64,000 bases of DNA, taken from positions 62,001-126,000 of the forward strand of contig JBBSFH010000007.1 of assembly GCA_038238915.1 (NCBI GenBank), written 5' to 3'. The notes beneath the pieces were generated by a model. The model was not told where the DNA came from, searched no databases, and was given only the letters and a program-made list of their open reading frames with translations. Source of the DNA: JAVVHE01 sp038238915. Lineage in GTDB: Bacteria; Pseudomonadota; Alphaproteobacteria; Sphingomonadales; Sphingomonadaceae. Both the position numbers and the translations under genes were made by a program. Below, in pieces: positions 51,832 through 59,569 of the stretch (position 1 is its first letter; each line of letters begins with the position of its first letter).

Positions 51832-53201
51832 GAAGTCTGACCGGCTGGCCACGGTCCGCCACCGCGCGGCTCGCGCTGCTTAGCCTCGCCACCATCCTCG
51901 CCTGCGTCGGCATCGTGCTTGGCGTGGTTTATGCCGCCGTCGATCGCCAGATCAGTGTCGATGCGCAGGCGCTGGTGGAGGATGATCGTTCGCTGACCCG
52001 CGCGCTCATCGATGGCGAGGAGCCGGAGACGGTCAAGCGCATCATCGGCCAACTGCTGAGCGAACCTGCGGCGCGCGGGCGCACGCTGCTGGTGGTGGAC
52101 GCGGCCGGGGGGCGCGTCGCGGGCGATCTCGCGCAATGGCCTATCTCGCTGCGGACGCCGAGTGGCTGGCAGGTTCTGGATCTGTATCGGCAGGGCGCAA
52201 CCCGGGTAGAGGCGGTGGGTCTGGTCGCCGAGCGGTTGCCCGACGGCGGGCGGCTGCTGGTGGGGCACGCGCTTTACGCGCGCTATCGACTGCGCGAAGC
52301 GATCACCAACGCCGGATTGGCCTCGGTGGTGGCGGGTACACTGCTCGCGATGCTTGGCGCGTTCGTGGTTACGCGCTTCGTCGATCTGCGCGTGGCGGAG
52401 GCGGCGGACGCGGCGCAACGCTTTGCGGCGGGGGATCTGACGCGGCGGCTGAAGGGCGAGGACATCGACGATCCCTTCGGGCGGCTGGCGGAAGCGCTGA
52501 ACGCGATGTTCGATCGTGTTGCGGGGCTGATGACCGAGCTTCGGATGGTCACCGATGCGATGGCGCACGATCTCCGCTCTCCGTTGACGCGGCTGCGGTT
52601 GCGCGCCGAGCGCGCGCTGATCGCGGACGATCCAGCGCGGCGCGAGGGCGAACTGGCCGCAGTGCTCGCCGAGGCGGACGGCATGCTGCGCCTGATCGCA
52701 ACGCTGCTTGCGGTGGCGCGTGCCGAAGCTGGCGTTGGGCGCGACGATTTCATCAGCGTCGATGGCGCAGCGATGATGGAATCGCTCGCAGAAATTTACG
52801 AACCCGCCGCCGAGGACCGCGGCGTAATGCTCACGTTCGATGGCCCGTCACCGGTCCCGCTCGCCGCGCACTCGCAGTTGCTGGCGCAGGCGCTCGCCAA
52901 TCTGGTCGATAATGCGCTGAAGCACGGCGGCGGCGCGGTCGAACTGTCCGCTCATGCGCAGGCGGGTCTGGCGAGGCTCTGCGTGGCGGATCGGGGCCCG
53001 GGGATCGTGGCGGAGCAGCGCGTCGCGATGGTCAAGCGCTTTGGCCGCGCCGATGCCGCGCGCTCGACACCGGGCGCGGGGCTTGGCCTAAGCCTCGCCA
53101 GCGCGATCGCGCATCTGCACGGTGGCCGCCTGGTGCTTTCCGACAACGCGCCGGGGTTGAGGGCTACCATTGAGATGCCGCTCGCGGGAAGCGGCATCTG
53201 A
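51828..53201 (+). CDS. Sensor histidine kinase
   Basis: 457 aa from a GTG. Two transmembrane helices (about 12-40 and 160-185) flank a periplasmic sensor of about 120 residues, followed by HAMP, an H box MAHDLRSPLTRLR, N box NLVDNALKHGG, G1 ADRGPGI and G2 GAGLGLSLA. It pairs with the regulator just upstream. The fold is that of QseC/CzcS-type kinases; the ligand is not predictable. Confidence 0.93.
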   Translation: MRSLTGWPRSATARLALLSLATILACVGIVLGVVYAAVDRQISVDAQALVEDDRSLTRALIDGEEPETVKRIIGQLLSEPAARGRTLLVVDAAGGRVAGDLAQWPISLRTPSGWQVLDLYRQGATRVEAVGLVAERLPDGGRLLVGHALYARYRLREAITNAGLASVVAGTLLAMLGAFVVTRFVDLRVAEAADAAQRFAAGDLTRRLKGEDIDDPFGRLAEALNAMFDRVAGLMTELRMVTDAMAHDLRSPLTRLRLRAERALIADDPARREGELAAVLAEADGMLRLIATLLAVARAEAGVGRDDFISVDGAAMMESLAEIYEPAAEDRGVMLTFDGPSPVPLAAHSQLLAQALANLVDNALKHGGGAVELSAHAQAGLARLCVADRGPGIVAEQRVAMVKRFGRADAARSTPGAGLGLSLASAIAHLHGGRLVLSDNAPGLRATIEMPLAGSGI

Positions 53202-53371
53202 GTTCGTAGCGGGCGGTGATGAGCCCGGTGTTACGCCGTCCCAGCCGCGCGGACGCAGCCGCGCACCATCGATTGCCGGTGACCGCAAGTTGCGACGATG
53301 CCTGCGGCATCCGCGCGACGATTTTTCCGTGGAGTCCGCGGCCGAATCGGTTGCTGCTGACGTAACGCGCG

Positions 53372-54500
53372 CTAATCGACGTCCTGCACGTCCACCTTCT
53401 CGCCGGTGACGCGCTGGCTCAGCGCGGCCGCCATGAACGGATCGAGCGCGCCATCGAGAACGTCGCCGGGTGCAGTGCTGATCACGCCGGTGCGCAGATC
53501 CTTCACCAGCTGATAGGGCTGCAGTACGTAGCTGCGGATCTGGTGCCCCCAGCCGATATCGGTCTTGCCGCTCGCCGCCTGCGTTGCCTCGGCCTCGCGC
53601 TTTTGCAGTTCGCGTTCGTAGAGGCGCGCCTTTAACTGCCGCATTGCCTCTGCTCGGTTCTTGTGCTGGCTGCGCTGGTTCTGGCACGCGACCACGATGT
53701 TGGTCGGGATGTGGGTGATCCGCACGGCACTGTCGGTGGTGTTGACGTGCTGACCCCCTGCCCCGCTGCTGCGGTAGGTATCGATGCGCAGATCCTTCTC
53801 CTGCACTTCGATGTCGATGTTCTCATCGACTACTGGATAGACCCAGACGCTAGCGAAGCTCGTGTGCCGCCGTGCGCTCGAATCGTAGGGGCTGATACGC
53901 ACCAGCCTGTGCACGCCGCTCTCGGTCTTAGCCCAGCCGTAGGCGTTGGCACCCTTGAGCATGATGGTGGCCGACTTGATCCCCGCCTGCTCGCCCGAAT
54001 GATGGTCGATCAATTCCACCTTGAAGCGGTTGCGCTCGCCCCAGCGCGTGTACATGCGGCTCAGCATCTCGGCCCAATCCTGGCTTTCGGTGCCGCCCGC
54101 GCCTGCGTTGATCTCGATATAGGTATCGTTGCCGTCCGCCTCGCCCGAGAGCAGGGCCTCCACCTTGTCGCGCTCTGCGCGCATCGCGAGATCGGCGAGT
54201 GCGGCGATGGCGTCCTCGACCATCGCCTGGTCGCCTTCCTCCTCCGCCATCGCGTACAGGCTCACATTATCGTCGAGCTCGGCCTCGATCGCGCGCGTGG
54301 CGGCGATGGCTTCTTCGAGCCGTCGCCGCTCGCGCATTACCTCCTGCGCGGCTTTGGGATCGTTCCACAGCGCGGGATCCTCGACCTTGTCGTTCAGCGT
54401 CTCCAGCCGCTTGAGCGCGCGATCCCAGTCAAAGAAACCCCCTCAGCAGGGCGAGCGCTTGCTTGATCTGGGCGACATGGGCTTCGGCTTCGGGACGCAT
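53372..54500 (-). CDS. prfB: Peptide chain release factor 2, with programmed +1 frameshift
   Basis: 375 aa after frameshifting, the normal RF2 size. The first 23 codons from the ATG at 54500 run into an in-frame TGA at 54429-54431 within CTT-TGA-C, preceded by AGGGGG. A +1 shift continues into DWDRALKRLETLND and then the rest of the protein. The catalytic GGQ is in SGAGGQHVNTTDSAVR, and the stop-codon recognition region follows the RF2 pattern. The shift autoregulates RF2, which itself recognises UGA. The only annotated start that skips the shift (54337) would lose about 55 residues. Confidence 0.95.
54428..54443 (-). promoter_or_regulatory. prfB: prfB +1 frameshift site
   Basis: On the minus strand the sequence reads AGG GGG TTT CTT TGA C. 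It has the internal Shine-Dalgarno-like AGGGGG three bases before CTT TGA C, exactly the arrangement of the E. coli prfB frameshift (with TTT for TAT). Ribosomes pausing at UGA slip one base forward when RF2 is scarce. Confidence 0.93.
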
Positions 54501-54612
54501 TGCGGGTCTCGTTCATGACAGGCGCGCGACATAGGGCGCTGGCGCATTGTCGTCGAGGCCGTGCGGGATCGCGCCCGAAGAATCGCAGCGATCCTCCGGG
54601 CGCGACGGTTGG

Positions 54613-55818
54613 TCAGAACGCGGTTACACCGTTCGGCGTGCCGAGCCCGGTCGGGCCATCGTAGCCCGAAACGGCGTTGCAGAAGTAGGTGACCCCGCAC
54701 GTTCCATTGCTGCCCGACACAACATCGAACAACGAACCGAGATTGGCGTAGGGGCTCCCATCGACCACTGTGCCGCCATTGGCACCATAAATGCCGCCGA
54801 TCAGCGGCCCGGCGACGCTGGTGCCGCCGTAGACCTGCCACGACGAACCTCTCCGACCACTAGGGCCATAGACTGCAACCCCGGTCGAAGGATCGGCGAC
54901 AGCGGAAACGTCGGCTTCCATGCGACGGGTGCAGCTCGTGTCTTTCTGCCACTTGGGCTTGCTGTAGATCGCGCTGCAGCCACTGCCCGCGCCGCTCCAT
55001 GCGGTCTCGGACCACCCGCGCGCATTGCCGCTAGCCAGCAGCCTGGTTCCGCCCACGGCAATCAGGTGCGGCGAACTCGCCGGGAACTGGACACCGTAAC
55101 CGCTATCGCCGGAGCTGGCAGTAATCGCGACACCCGGGTGATTATAGGCACTTTCGTACCCCTGCGAACCGGATTCGCCGCCACCGTAGCTATTCGAGAT
55201 CACAACTGCGCCGAGTGCGGCCGCAGTGTTGACCGCCGCAGCGAGGTCCGCGAACGACGCCGAGTTCGCCTCGACCAGGATGATCTTGCAGCCCGGGCAC
55301 ATCGCACTCGCCATATCCAGATCGAGCGCGGTCTCCTGCGCCCAACCCGTGTTCTGGCCGGGATAGCTTCCGGTTACGCCGTTCTGATTATATTTGGTGA
55401 AACAGCCACTTGCGCTCGTGCAGGCCGGAAGGCCGAACGTGGAGCGATAGACTGCCAGATCGGCTTCGGCGTTTCTGTAGCCATAGGCATCGACGATCGC
55501 GATCACCGTCGACGGTGAACCCGCTCCGGCGGGAACTTTGTAAGCTGCCAGGAGATCGGCGGGACCGTAGCCCGAGGGCAGTCCATTGGTACCGACCGCA
55601 TTCTCGATTGCGTTGCCCTGTTCGTCGCTCACAACGCGCGCGTGGCAGCGCGCGAAGCCGCCGACGTTCGCCCCGCTGCAGACGCGGGTGTGCGCGATCC
55701 CGCGCGAATGCTCGATCGCCCGGACCGGCCGGGCGGCGGCAGGCGTCACCAGCCATATCATCGCGGGCACGATGACGAGGACTTTACGAGCTAGTTGGTT
55801 CATATTGGATCGCAACAT
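54613..55818 (-). CDS. S53 (sedolisin-type) serine-carboxyl protease, exported
   Basis: 401 aa. A hydrophobic signal region near the N-terminus (VLVIVPAMIWLVTPAAA) is followed by a short propeptide. Glu and Asp of the catalytic triad are in WAQETALDLDMA, the oxyanion Asp in ASSGDSG, and the Ser in YGGTSVAGPLIGG; FPASSPHLIAVGGT is also typical. The family is usually acid-active. The ATG at 55818 has GGGAG six bases upstream. It is shorter than many sedolisins because the propeptide is brief. A decayed copy of its 3' end lies upstream. Confidence 0.88.
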   Translation of the reverse strand: MLRSNMNQLARKVLVIVPAMIWLVTPAAARPVRAIEHSRGIAHTRVCSGANVGGFARCHARVVSDEQGNAIENAVGTNGLPSGYGPADLLAAYKVPAGAGSPSTVIAIVDAYGYRNAEADLAVYRSTFGLPACTSASGCFTKYNQNGVTGSYPGQNTGWAQETALDLDMASAMCPGCKIILVEANSASFADLAAAVNTAAALGAVVISNSYGGGESGSQGYESAYNHPGVAITASSGDSGYGVQFPASSPHLIAVGGTRLLASGNARGWSETAWSGAGSGCSAIYSKPKWQKDTSCTRRMEADVSAVADPSTGVAVYGPSGRRGSSWQVYGGTSVAGPLIGGIYGANGGTVVDGSPYANLGSLFDVVSGSNGTCGVTYFCNAVSGYDGPTGLGTPNGVTAF

Positions 55819-56225
55819 TACAACTCCCATCTCAATGATTGGCAATCTTCGCTGCTCACGCCCGTGGCGAAAGACGAATGTGGGACTTTTAAATTCGCCA
55901 CCGAGCAGCGGGAGACTGTTTGCGCCACAGGCGGGACCATGAAGGATGATCGCGCGCCGTCAATAGAATTGACTGAATTAACCAAAAAATGCGGACGCTA
56001 GTGGGCTGCCCCGAAACGAGTACTCCGGTTAGAGCGTAGAATTCAAAACGTCGTCGTTCCGATCGGGCTGCCGAGCGCTCGCCAATTCGAAGCCATGGCG
56101 CCATCCAGCAATCGGCAACGCCGCACGTGCCGTTGGCGCTCGACGCGACGGTCTTTCAGCCCCCGGCTTGCCCCGCCCGACACGCGTGGCTAAGCGCGGC
56201 GCTTGTTGCAGGTGCGAACGACCGG
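55819..56225. other. Intergenic region, lower GC, with S53 remnant
   Basis: 407 bases between the S53 protease and glyQ, which are divergent. The first part (to about 56040) is AT-richer than its surroundings and likely holds the promoter of the protease, but I could not assign a firm -35/-10 pair. The second part contains the protease gene fragment listed separately. No complete open frame with homology is present. Confidence 0.6.
56043..56145 (-). pseudogene. 3' fragment of a second S53 protease
   Basis: Translation in two frames of the minus strand gives SSANGTCGV (about 56145-56113) and then ALGSPIGTTTF followed by TGA (stop at 56043-56045). The intact gene ends GSNGTCGV ... GLGTPNGVTAF-stop with a similar spacing. 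A frameshift near 56080-56090 separates the parts, and nothing further upstream is recognisable, so only the last 35 or so codons survive. This implies a former tandem pair. Confidence 0.7.
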
Positions 56226-57086
56226 ATGGCGCTTTCTTTCCAGGCGATGATCTTGGCGCTCCAGCGCTATTGGGGCGAGCGCGGCTGCGTGCTGCTACAG
56301 CCCTATGATCTGGAAATGGGCGCGGGCACCTTTCACCCGGCGACCACTTTGCGCGCGCTTGGCCCCCAGCCATGGGCGTGCGCCTATCCGCAGACGTGCC
56401 GTCGGCCGACCGATGGGCGCTACGGCGAGAACCCCAACCGGCTCGGGCAATATTACCAGTTCCAGGTGATGATCAAACCGTCGCCCGCCAATCTGATCGA
56501 TCAGTATCTGGGATCGCTCGAAGCGATCGGCATCGATTGCCTGGCGCACGATATCCGCTTTGTCGAGGACGATTGGGAATCGCCGACTTTGGGCGCGTGG
56601 GGGCTGGGTTGGGAGGTCTGGTGCGATGGCATGGAGGTGACGCAGTTCACTTACTTCCAGCAGGTCGGCGGCTTCGATTGCAGGCCGGTTGCGGGCGAGA
56701 TCACTTATGGGCTGGAGCGGCTGGCGATGTATGTGCAGGGGGTGGACGATGTGTACAAGCTGCGGTTCAACGATGGCGAGCCTGCGTTCAGTTACGGCGA
56801 TGTATTTCTGGCGAACGAGCAGCAGCAATCGCGTTATAATTTCGAGCTGGCCGACACCGATGTCCTGCTTCGGCAGTTCCGGGAGGCGGAGGCCGCGAGC
56901 ACGGCGCTGATCGAGGCGAAGCTGCCGCTGCCCGCCTACGAGCAGGCGATCAAGGCGAGCCACCTCTTCAACCTGCTGGGCGCGCGCGGCGTCATCTCTG
57001 TTGCCGAACGCGCCGCCTATATCGGGCGTGTGCGCACGCTCGCGGTCGGGGCGTGTCGGGCGCAGATGGAAGCCATCGGTGGTTGA
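56226..57086 (+). CDS. glyQ: Glycyl-tRNA synthetase alpha subunit
   Basis: 286 aa. The subunit binds ATP and glycine as the class II catalytic core. Typical are LQRYWGERGCVLLQPYDLEMGAG, the motif YPQTCRRPTDGRYGENPNRL and WEVWCDGMEVTQFTYFQQVGG. The ATG at 56226 gives the standard N-terminus; an upstream extension lies in the S53 remnant. It overlaps the start of glyS. Confidence 0.97.
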   Translation: MALSFQAMILALQRYWGERGCVLLQPYDLEMGAGTFHPATTLRALGPQPWACAYPQTCRRPTDGRYGENPNRLGQYYQFQVMIKPSPANLIDQYLGSLEAIGIDCLAHDIRFVEDDWESPTLGAWGLGWEVWCDGMEVTQFTYFQQVGGFDCRPVAGEITYGLERLAMYVQGVDDVYKLRFNDGEPAFSYGDVFLANEQQQSRYNFELADTDVLLRQFREAEAASTALIEAKLPLPAYEQAIKASHLFNLLGARGVISVAERAAYIGRVRTLAVGACRAQMEAIGG

Positions 57087-59565
57087 TTTCCTGCTGGAGC
57101 TGCTGACCGAGGAAATCCCGGCGCGGATGCAGGCGCGTGCCGCCGACGAACTTGGGCGGCTGTTCGGCGAGGCGATGGCGGCGCGGGGGCTGGTGGTGGG
57201 GGCGGAGACGTTCGTGACACCGCGCAGGCTGGCGCTGATCGCGCGTGGGTTGCCGCAGACGACGGAAGCGACGCGCGAAGAGCGGCGGGGGCCGCGTGCG
57301 GATGCGCCCGAGGGGGCAGTGGCGGGCTTCTGCAAGGGCGCGGGGGTGGGGCGTGAGGCTTTGTTGGCGCGTGAGGATGCCAAGGGGCGGTTCTGGTATG
57401 CGGTGATCGAGCGGCCGGGCCGCGCTGTGGCGGACGTGCTGGGCGAGGCGGTGCCCGAGGCGGTGGGCAAGCTGGCGTGGCCAAAATCGATGCGCTGGGG
57501 GGCGGCTTCGACGAGCATGGACAGCCCGCGCTGGGTGCGGCCGCTTTCGGGCGTGGTCGCGCTGCTCGACGAGGCGGTGGTGCCGATGACGATCCTTGGG
57601 ATCGAGGCAGGCCGCACCACGCCCGGGCACCGCTTCATGAGCCACGAGCCATTGTCAATCGCGAACGCACACGCCTATGCGGCGCAGCTGCGCGACATGC
57701 ACGTGATCCTCGACGCCACCGAACGCCGCCGCCTTATCGAGGAAGGCGCCCGAGCCGCCGCCGCCGCGCACGGCCTCACGCTCATCGAAGACCCCGGCCT
57801 CGCCGCCGAAAACGCCGGGCTGACTGAATGGCCCGTGCCGCTGCTCGGCCGCTTCGATCCCGCCTTCCTCGAGGTCCCGCGCGAGGCGATCCAGCTCACC
57901 ATGCGCGTCAACCAGAAATACTTCGCGTGCACGGACAGCGCCGGTCAACTCGCCCCCGCGTTCGTCTGCGTCGCCAACATCGCCGCGCCCGACGGCGGTG
58001 CGGCGATCGTCGAAGGCAACCGCCGGGTGCTCGCTGCGCGCCTGAGCGACGCGCGCTTCTTCTGGGCGCAGGACTTGGCAGAGTGGCGGACGGGGAACGA
58101 TCCTTGGGAGCGAATCGCGCCGAAGCTGGAGCGCATGGTGTTCCACGAGAAACTGGGAACGATGCGCGACAAGGCCGAGCGCGTGGCTCGGCTGGCGCGG
58201 TGGCTGGTGAAGAGCGGGGCGGTGCCGGGCGCGGCCCTTATCCCTTCGGCTACGGCGCTGTCCCTCCCTCCTGTAGGGGGATGGGGATTTTTGGGCCATC
58301 TTCCTCCCTCCCCTGAAAGGGAGAAGGAGAATCCGACTGCGGGGCGCAAGGAAGAACGCGCGACATTGGCTGACATGGCCGAACGAGCGGGGCGGCTGGC
58401 GAAGGCCGATTTGGTGAGCGCGATGGTGGGCGAGTTCGCCGAATTGCAGGGAGCGATGGGGGGGCATTATGCGCTAATGGCGGGTGAGGTGGCCGAGGTG
58501 GCGGCGGCTGTAAGCGACCATTATCGGCCGGTGGGGCCAGGGGATGCAGTACCAAGTGCCTCGGTGAGTGTGGCCGTGGCTTTGGCGGATAAGCTAGATA
58601 CATTGGTCAACTTCTTTGCCATCGGCGAAAGGCCAACGGGATCAAAAGATCCCTTTGCTTTAAAACGCTCAGCACTGGGATGCATATCTCTAATTACCAG
58701 CAATTCTCTTAGGCTTCCGCTCTTCCCGCTCCTACAATCTCTTGTTTATGAACTCGCATATTGGGCTGGCAGAAAAGAAACGCGTTCTGACATCGTGGCT
58801 TTGATGAGGGCGTTGGGTAATTACATCGGTGATGATGAAATAGCATTGCGAGAATCTATTCGTATATTACAAGAACCGCTGCCTCCCAGGGAGGACGAAG
58901 TGGTCAACCGCTCCGTGAACGCGATCGTTGCCGTTAACGAATTATTTACTTTAATTGTTGAACGCCTCAAAGTCCAGCAACGCGAAGCCGGCGTCAGCCA
59001 TGACCTCATCGACGCAGTCTTCGCACTAGGGAACGAGGACGATATCGTCCGCCTCCTCGCGCGCGTCCACGCGCTCCAGGCCTTCATCGGCACGGCCGAT
59101 GGCGCGAACCTGCTCGCCGCCTACAAGCGCGCCGCCAACATTCTCGCCATCGAGGCGAAGCGCGACGGTGTCGAACGGTTCGACGCTCCCTCTCCCTCGC
59201 TCCCTTCGGTCGCATTTCCCTCCCCCGGTTCGGGGGAGGGTGGACCTCGCGGCCCTGCCACCCTCCCCCTGACGGGGGGAGGGACAGCGGCGCAGCCGCA
59301 GGGAGAGGGTTCGGGGACCGCAGAGGAGGTGCTCGCCGCTGTACTGGCCACGGTGACCGCCGAAGCCGCCACCGCCATCGCCGCCGAGGACTTCACCGCC
59401 GCCATGGCCGCGCTCGCGCGCCTGCGCGCGCCGATCGACGCGTTCTTCACCGCCACCATGGTCAATGATCCCGACGCCCAAATCCGCCTCGCCAACCTTG
59501 CGCTGCTCCAGCGCTTTACCGATGCGGTTACCCAGGTCGCCGATTTCAGCCGTATCGAAGGATAA
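57079..59565 (+). CDS. glyS: Glycyl-tRNA synthetase beta subunit with repeat insertions and a mosaic block
   Basis: 828 aa from a GTG inside the end of glyQ; the E. coli protein has 689. The N-terminal FLLELLTEEIPARMQ, RWVRPLSGVVALLD, and NAGLTEWPVPLLG are normal. Extra length comes from two Pro/Gly-rich inserts encoded by repeats (about residues 390-425 and 703-745) and from an unusual low-GC stretch (about 515-635), which still contains recognisable family sequence (PFALKRSALG, RLKVQQREAGVSHDLIDAVF). The frame is open throughout, so the subunit is likely functional. It binds tRNA-Gly with GlyQ. Confidence 0.92.
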   Translation: MVDFLLELLTEEIPARMQARAADELGRLFGEAMAARGLVVGAETFVTPRRLALIARGLPQTTEATREERRGPRADAPEGAVAGFCKGAGVGREALLAREDAKGRFWYAVIERPGRAVADVLGEAVPEAVGKLAWPKSMRWGAASTSMDSPRWVRPLSGVVALLDEAVVPMTILGIEAGRTTPGHRFMSHEPLSIANAHAYAAQLRDMHVILDATERRRLIEEGARAAAAAHGLTLIEDPGLAAENAGLTEWPVPLLGRFDPAFLEVPREAIQLTMRVNQKYFACTDSAGQLAPAFVCVANIAAPDGGAAIVEGNRRVLAARLSDARFFWAQDLAEWRTGNDPWERIAPKLERMVFHEKLGTMRDKAERVARLARWLVKSGAVPGAALIPSATALSLPPVGGWGFLGHLPPSPEREKENPTAGRKEERATLADMAERAGRLAKADLVSAMVGEFAELQGAMGGHYALMAGEVAEVAAAVSDHYRPVGPGDAVPSASVSVAVALADKLDTLVNFFAIGERPTGSKDPFALKRSALGCISLITSNSLRLPLFPLLQSLVYELAYWAGRKETRSDIVALMRALGNYIGDDEIALRESIRILQEPLPPREDEVVNRSVNAIVAVNELFTLIVERLKVQQREAGVSHDLIDAVFALGNEDDIVRLLARVHALQAFIGTADGANLLAAYKRAANILAIEAKRDGVERFDAPSPSLPSVAFPSPGSGEGGPRGPATLPLTGGGTAAQPQGEGSGTAEEVLAAVLATVTAEAATAIAAEDFTAAMAALARLRAPIDAFFTATMVNDPDAQIRLANLALLQRFTDAVTQVADFSRIEG
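58242..58335. repeat. Palindromic repeat, family 2-like, inside glyS (copy 1)
   Basis: C-rich and G-rich segments alternate (TCCCTCCCTCC, GTAGGGGGATGGGG, TTCCTCCCTCCCC, AAAGGGAGAAGG). The pairing is weaker than in the other copies, so membership of the family is less sure. It encodes a Pro/Gly/Ser-rich stretch between the domains VVPGAALIPSA and ATLADMAERAGRLAKADL, which are adjacent in usual GlyS. Confidence 0.6.
58625..58985. other. glyS: Low-GC block within glyS
   Basis: About 360 bases are clearly richer in A and T than the rest of the gene, with codons such as TTA, ATA, AAA and TTT that are rare elsewhere in the window. It encodes both conserved GlyS segments and an unfamiliar helical stretch (RKETRSDIVALMRALGNY, GDDEIALRESIRILQEPL). 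Suggests recombination with DNA of different origin. Confidence 0.65.
59188..59309. repeat. Palindromic repeat, family 2, inside glyS (copy 2)
   Basis: Outer arms CCCTCTCCCT at 59188-59197 and AGGGAGAGGG at 59300-59309 pair perfectly. Inside, CCCTCCCCCG at 59218-59227 pairs with CGGGGGAGGG at 59231-59240, and a second C5/G6 hairpin sits at 59261-59283. Bases 59281-59309 match 25 of 29 with the intergenic copy at 34755-34783, showing that one element type occurs both between and within genes. Confidence 0.85.
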
Positions 59566-59569
59566 GCCT

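Noticed and set aside
53202..53371. Gap between the second kinase and prfB as a possible terminator or small RNA
   Set aside because: A short hairpin at 53297-53311 with a T run ten bases later is present, but it is too weak and too far from the run to call.
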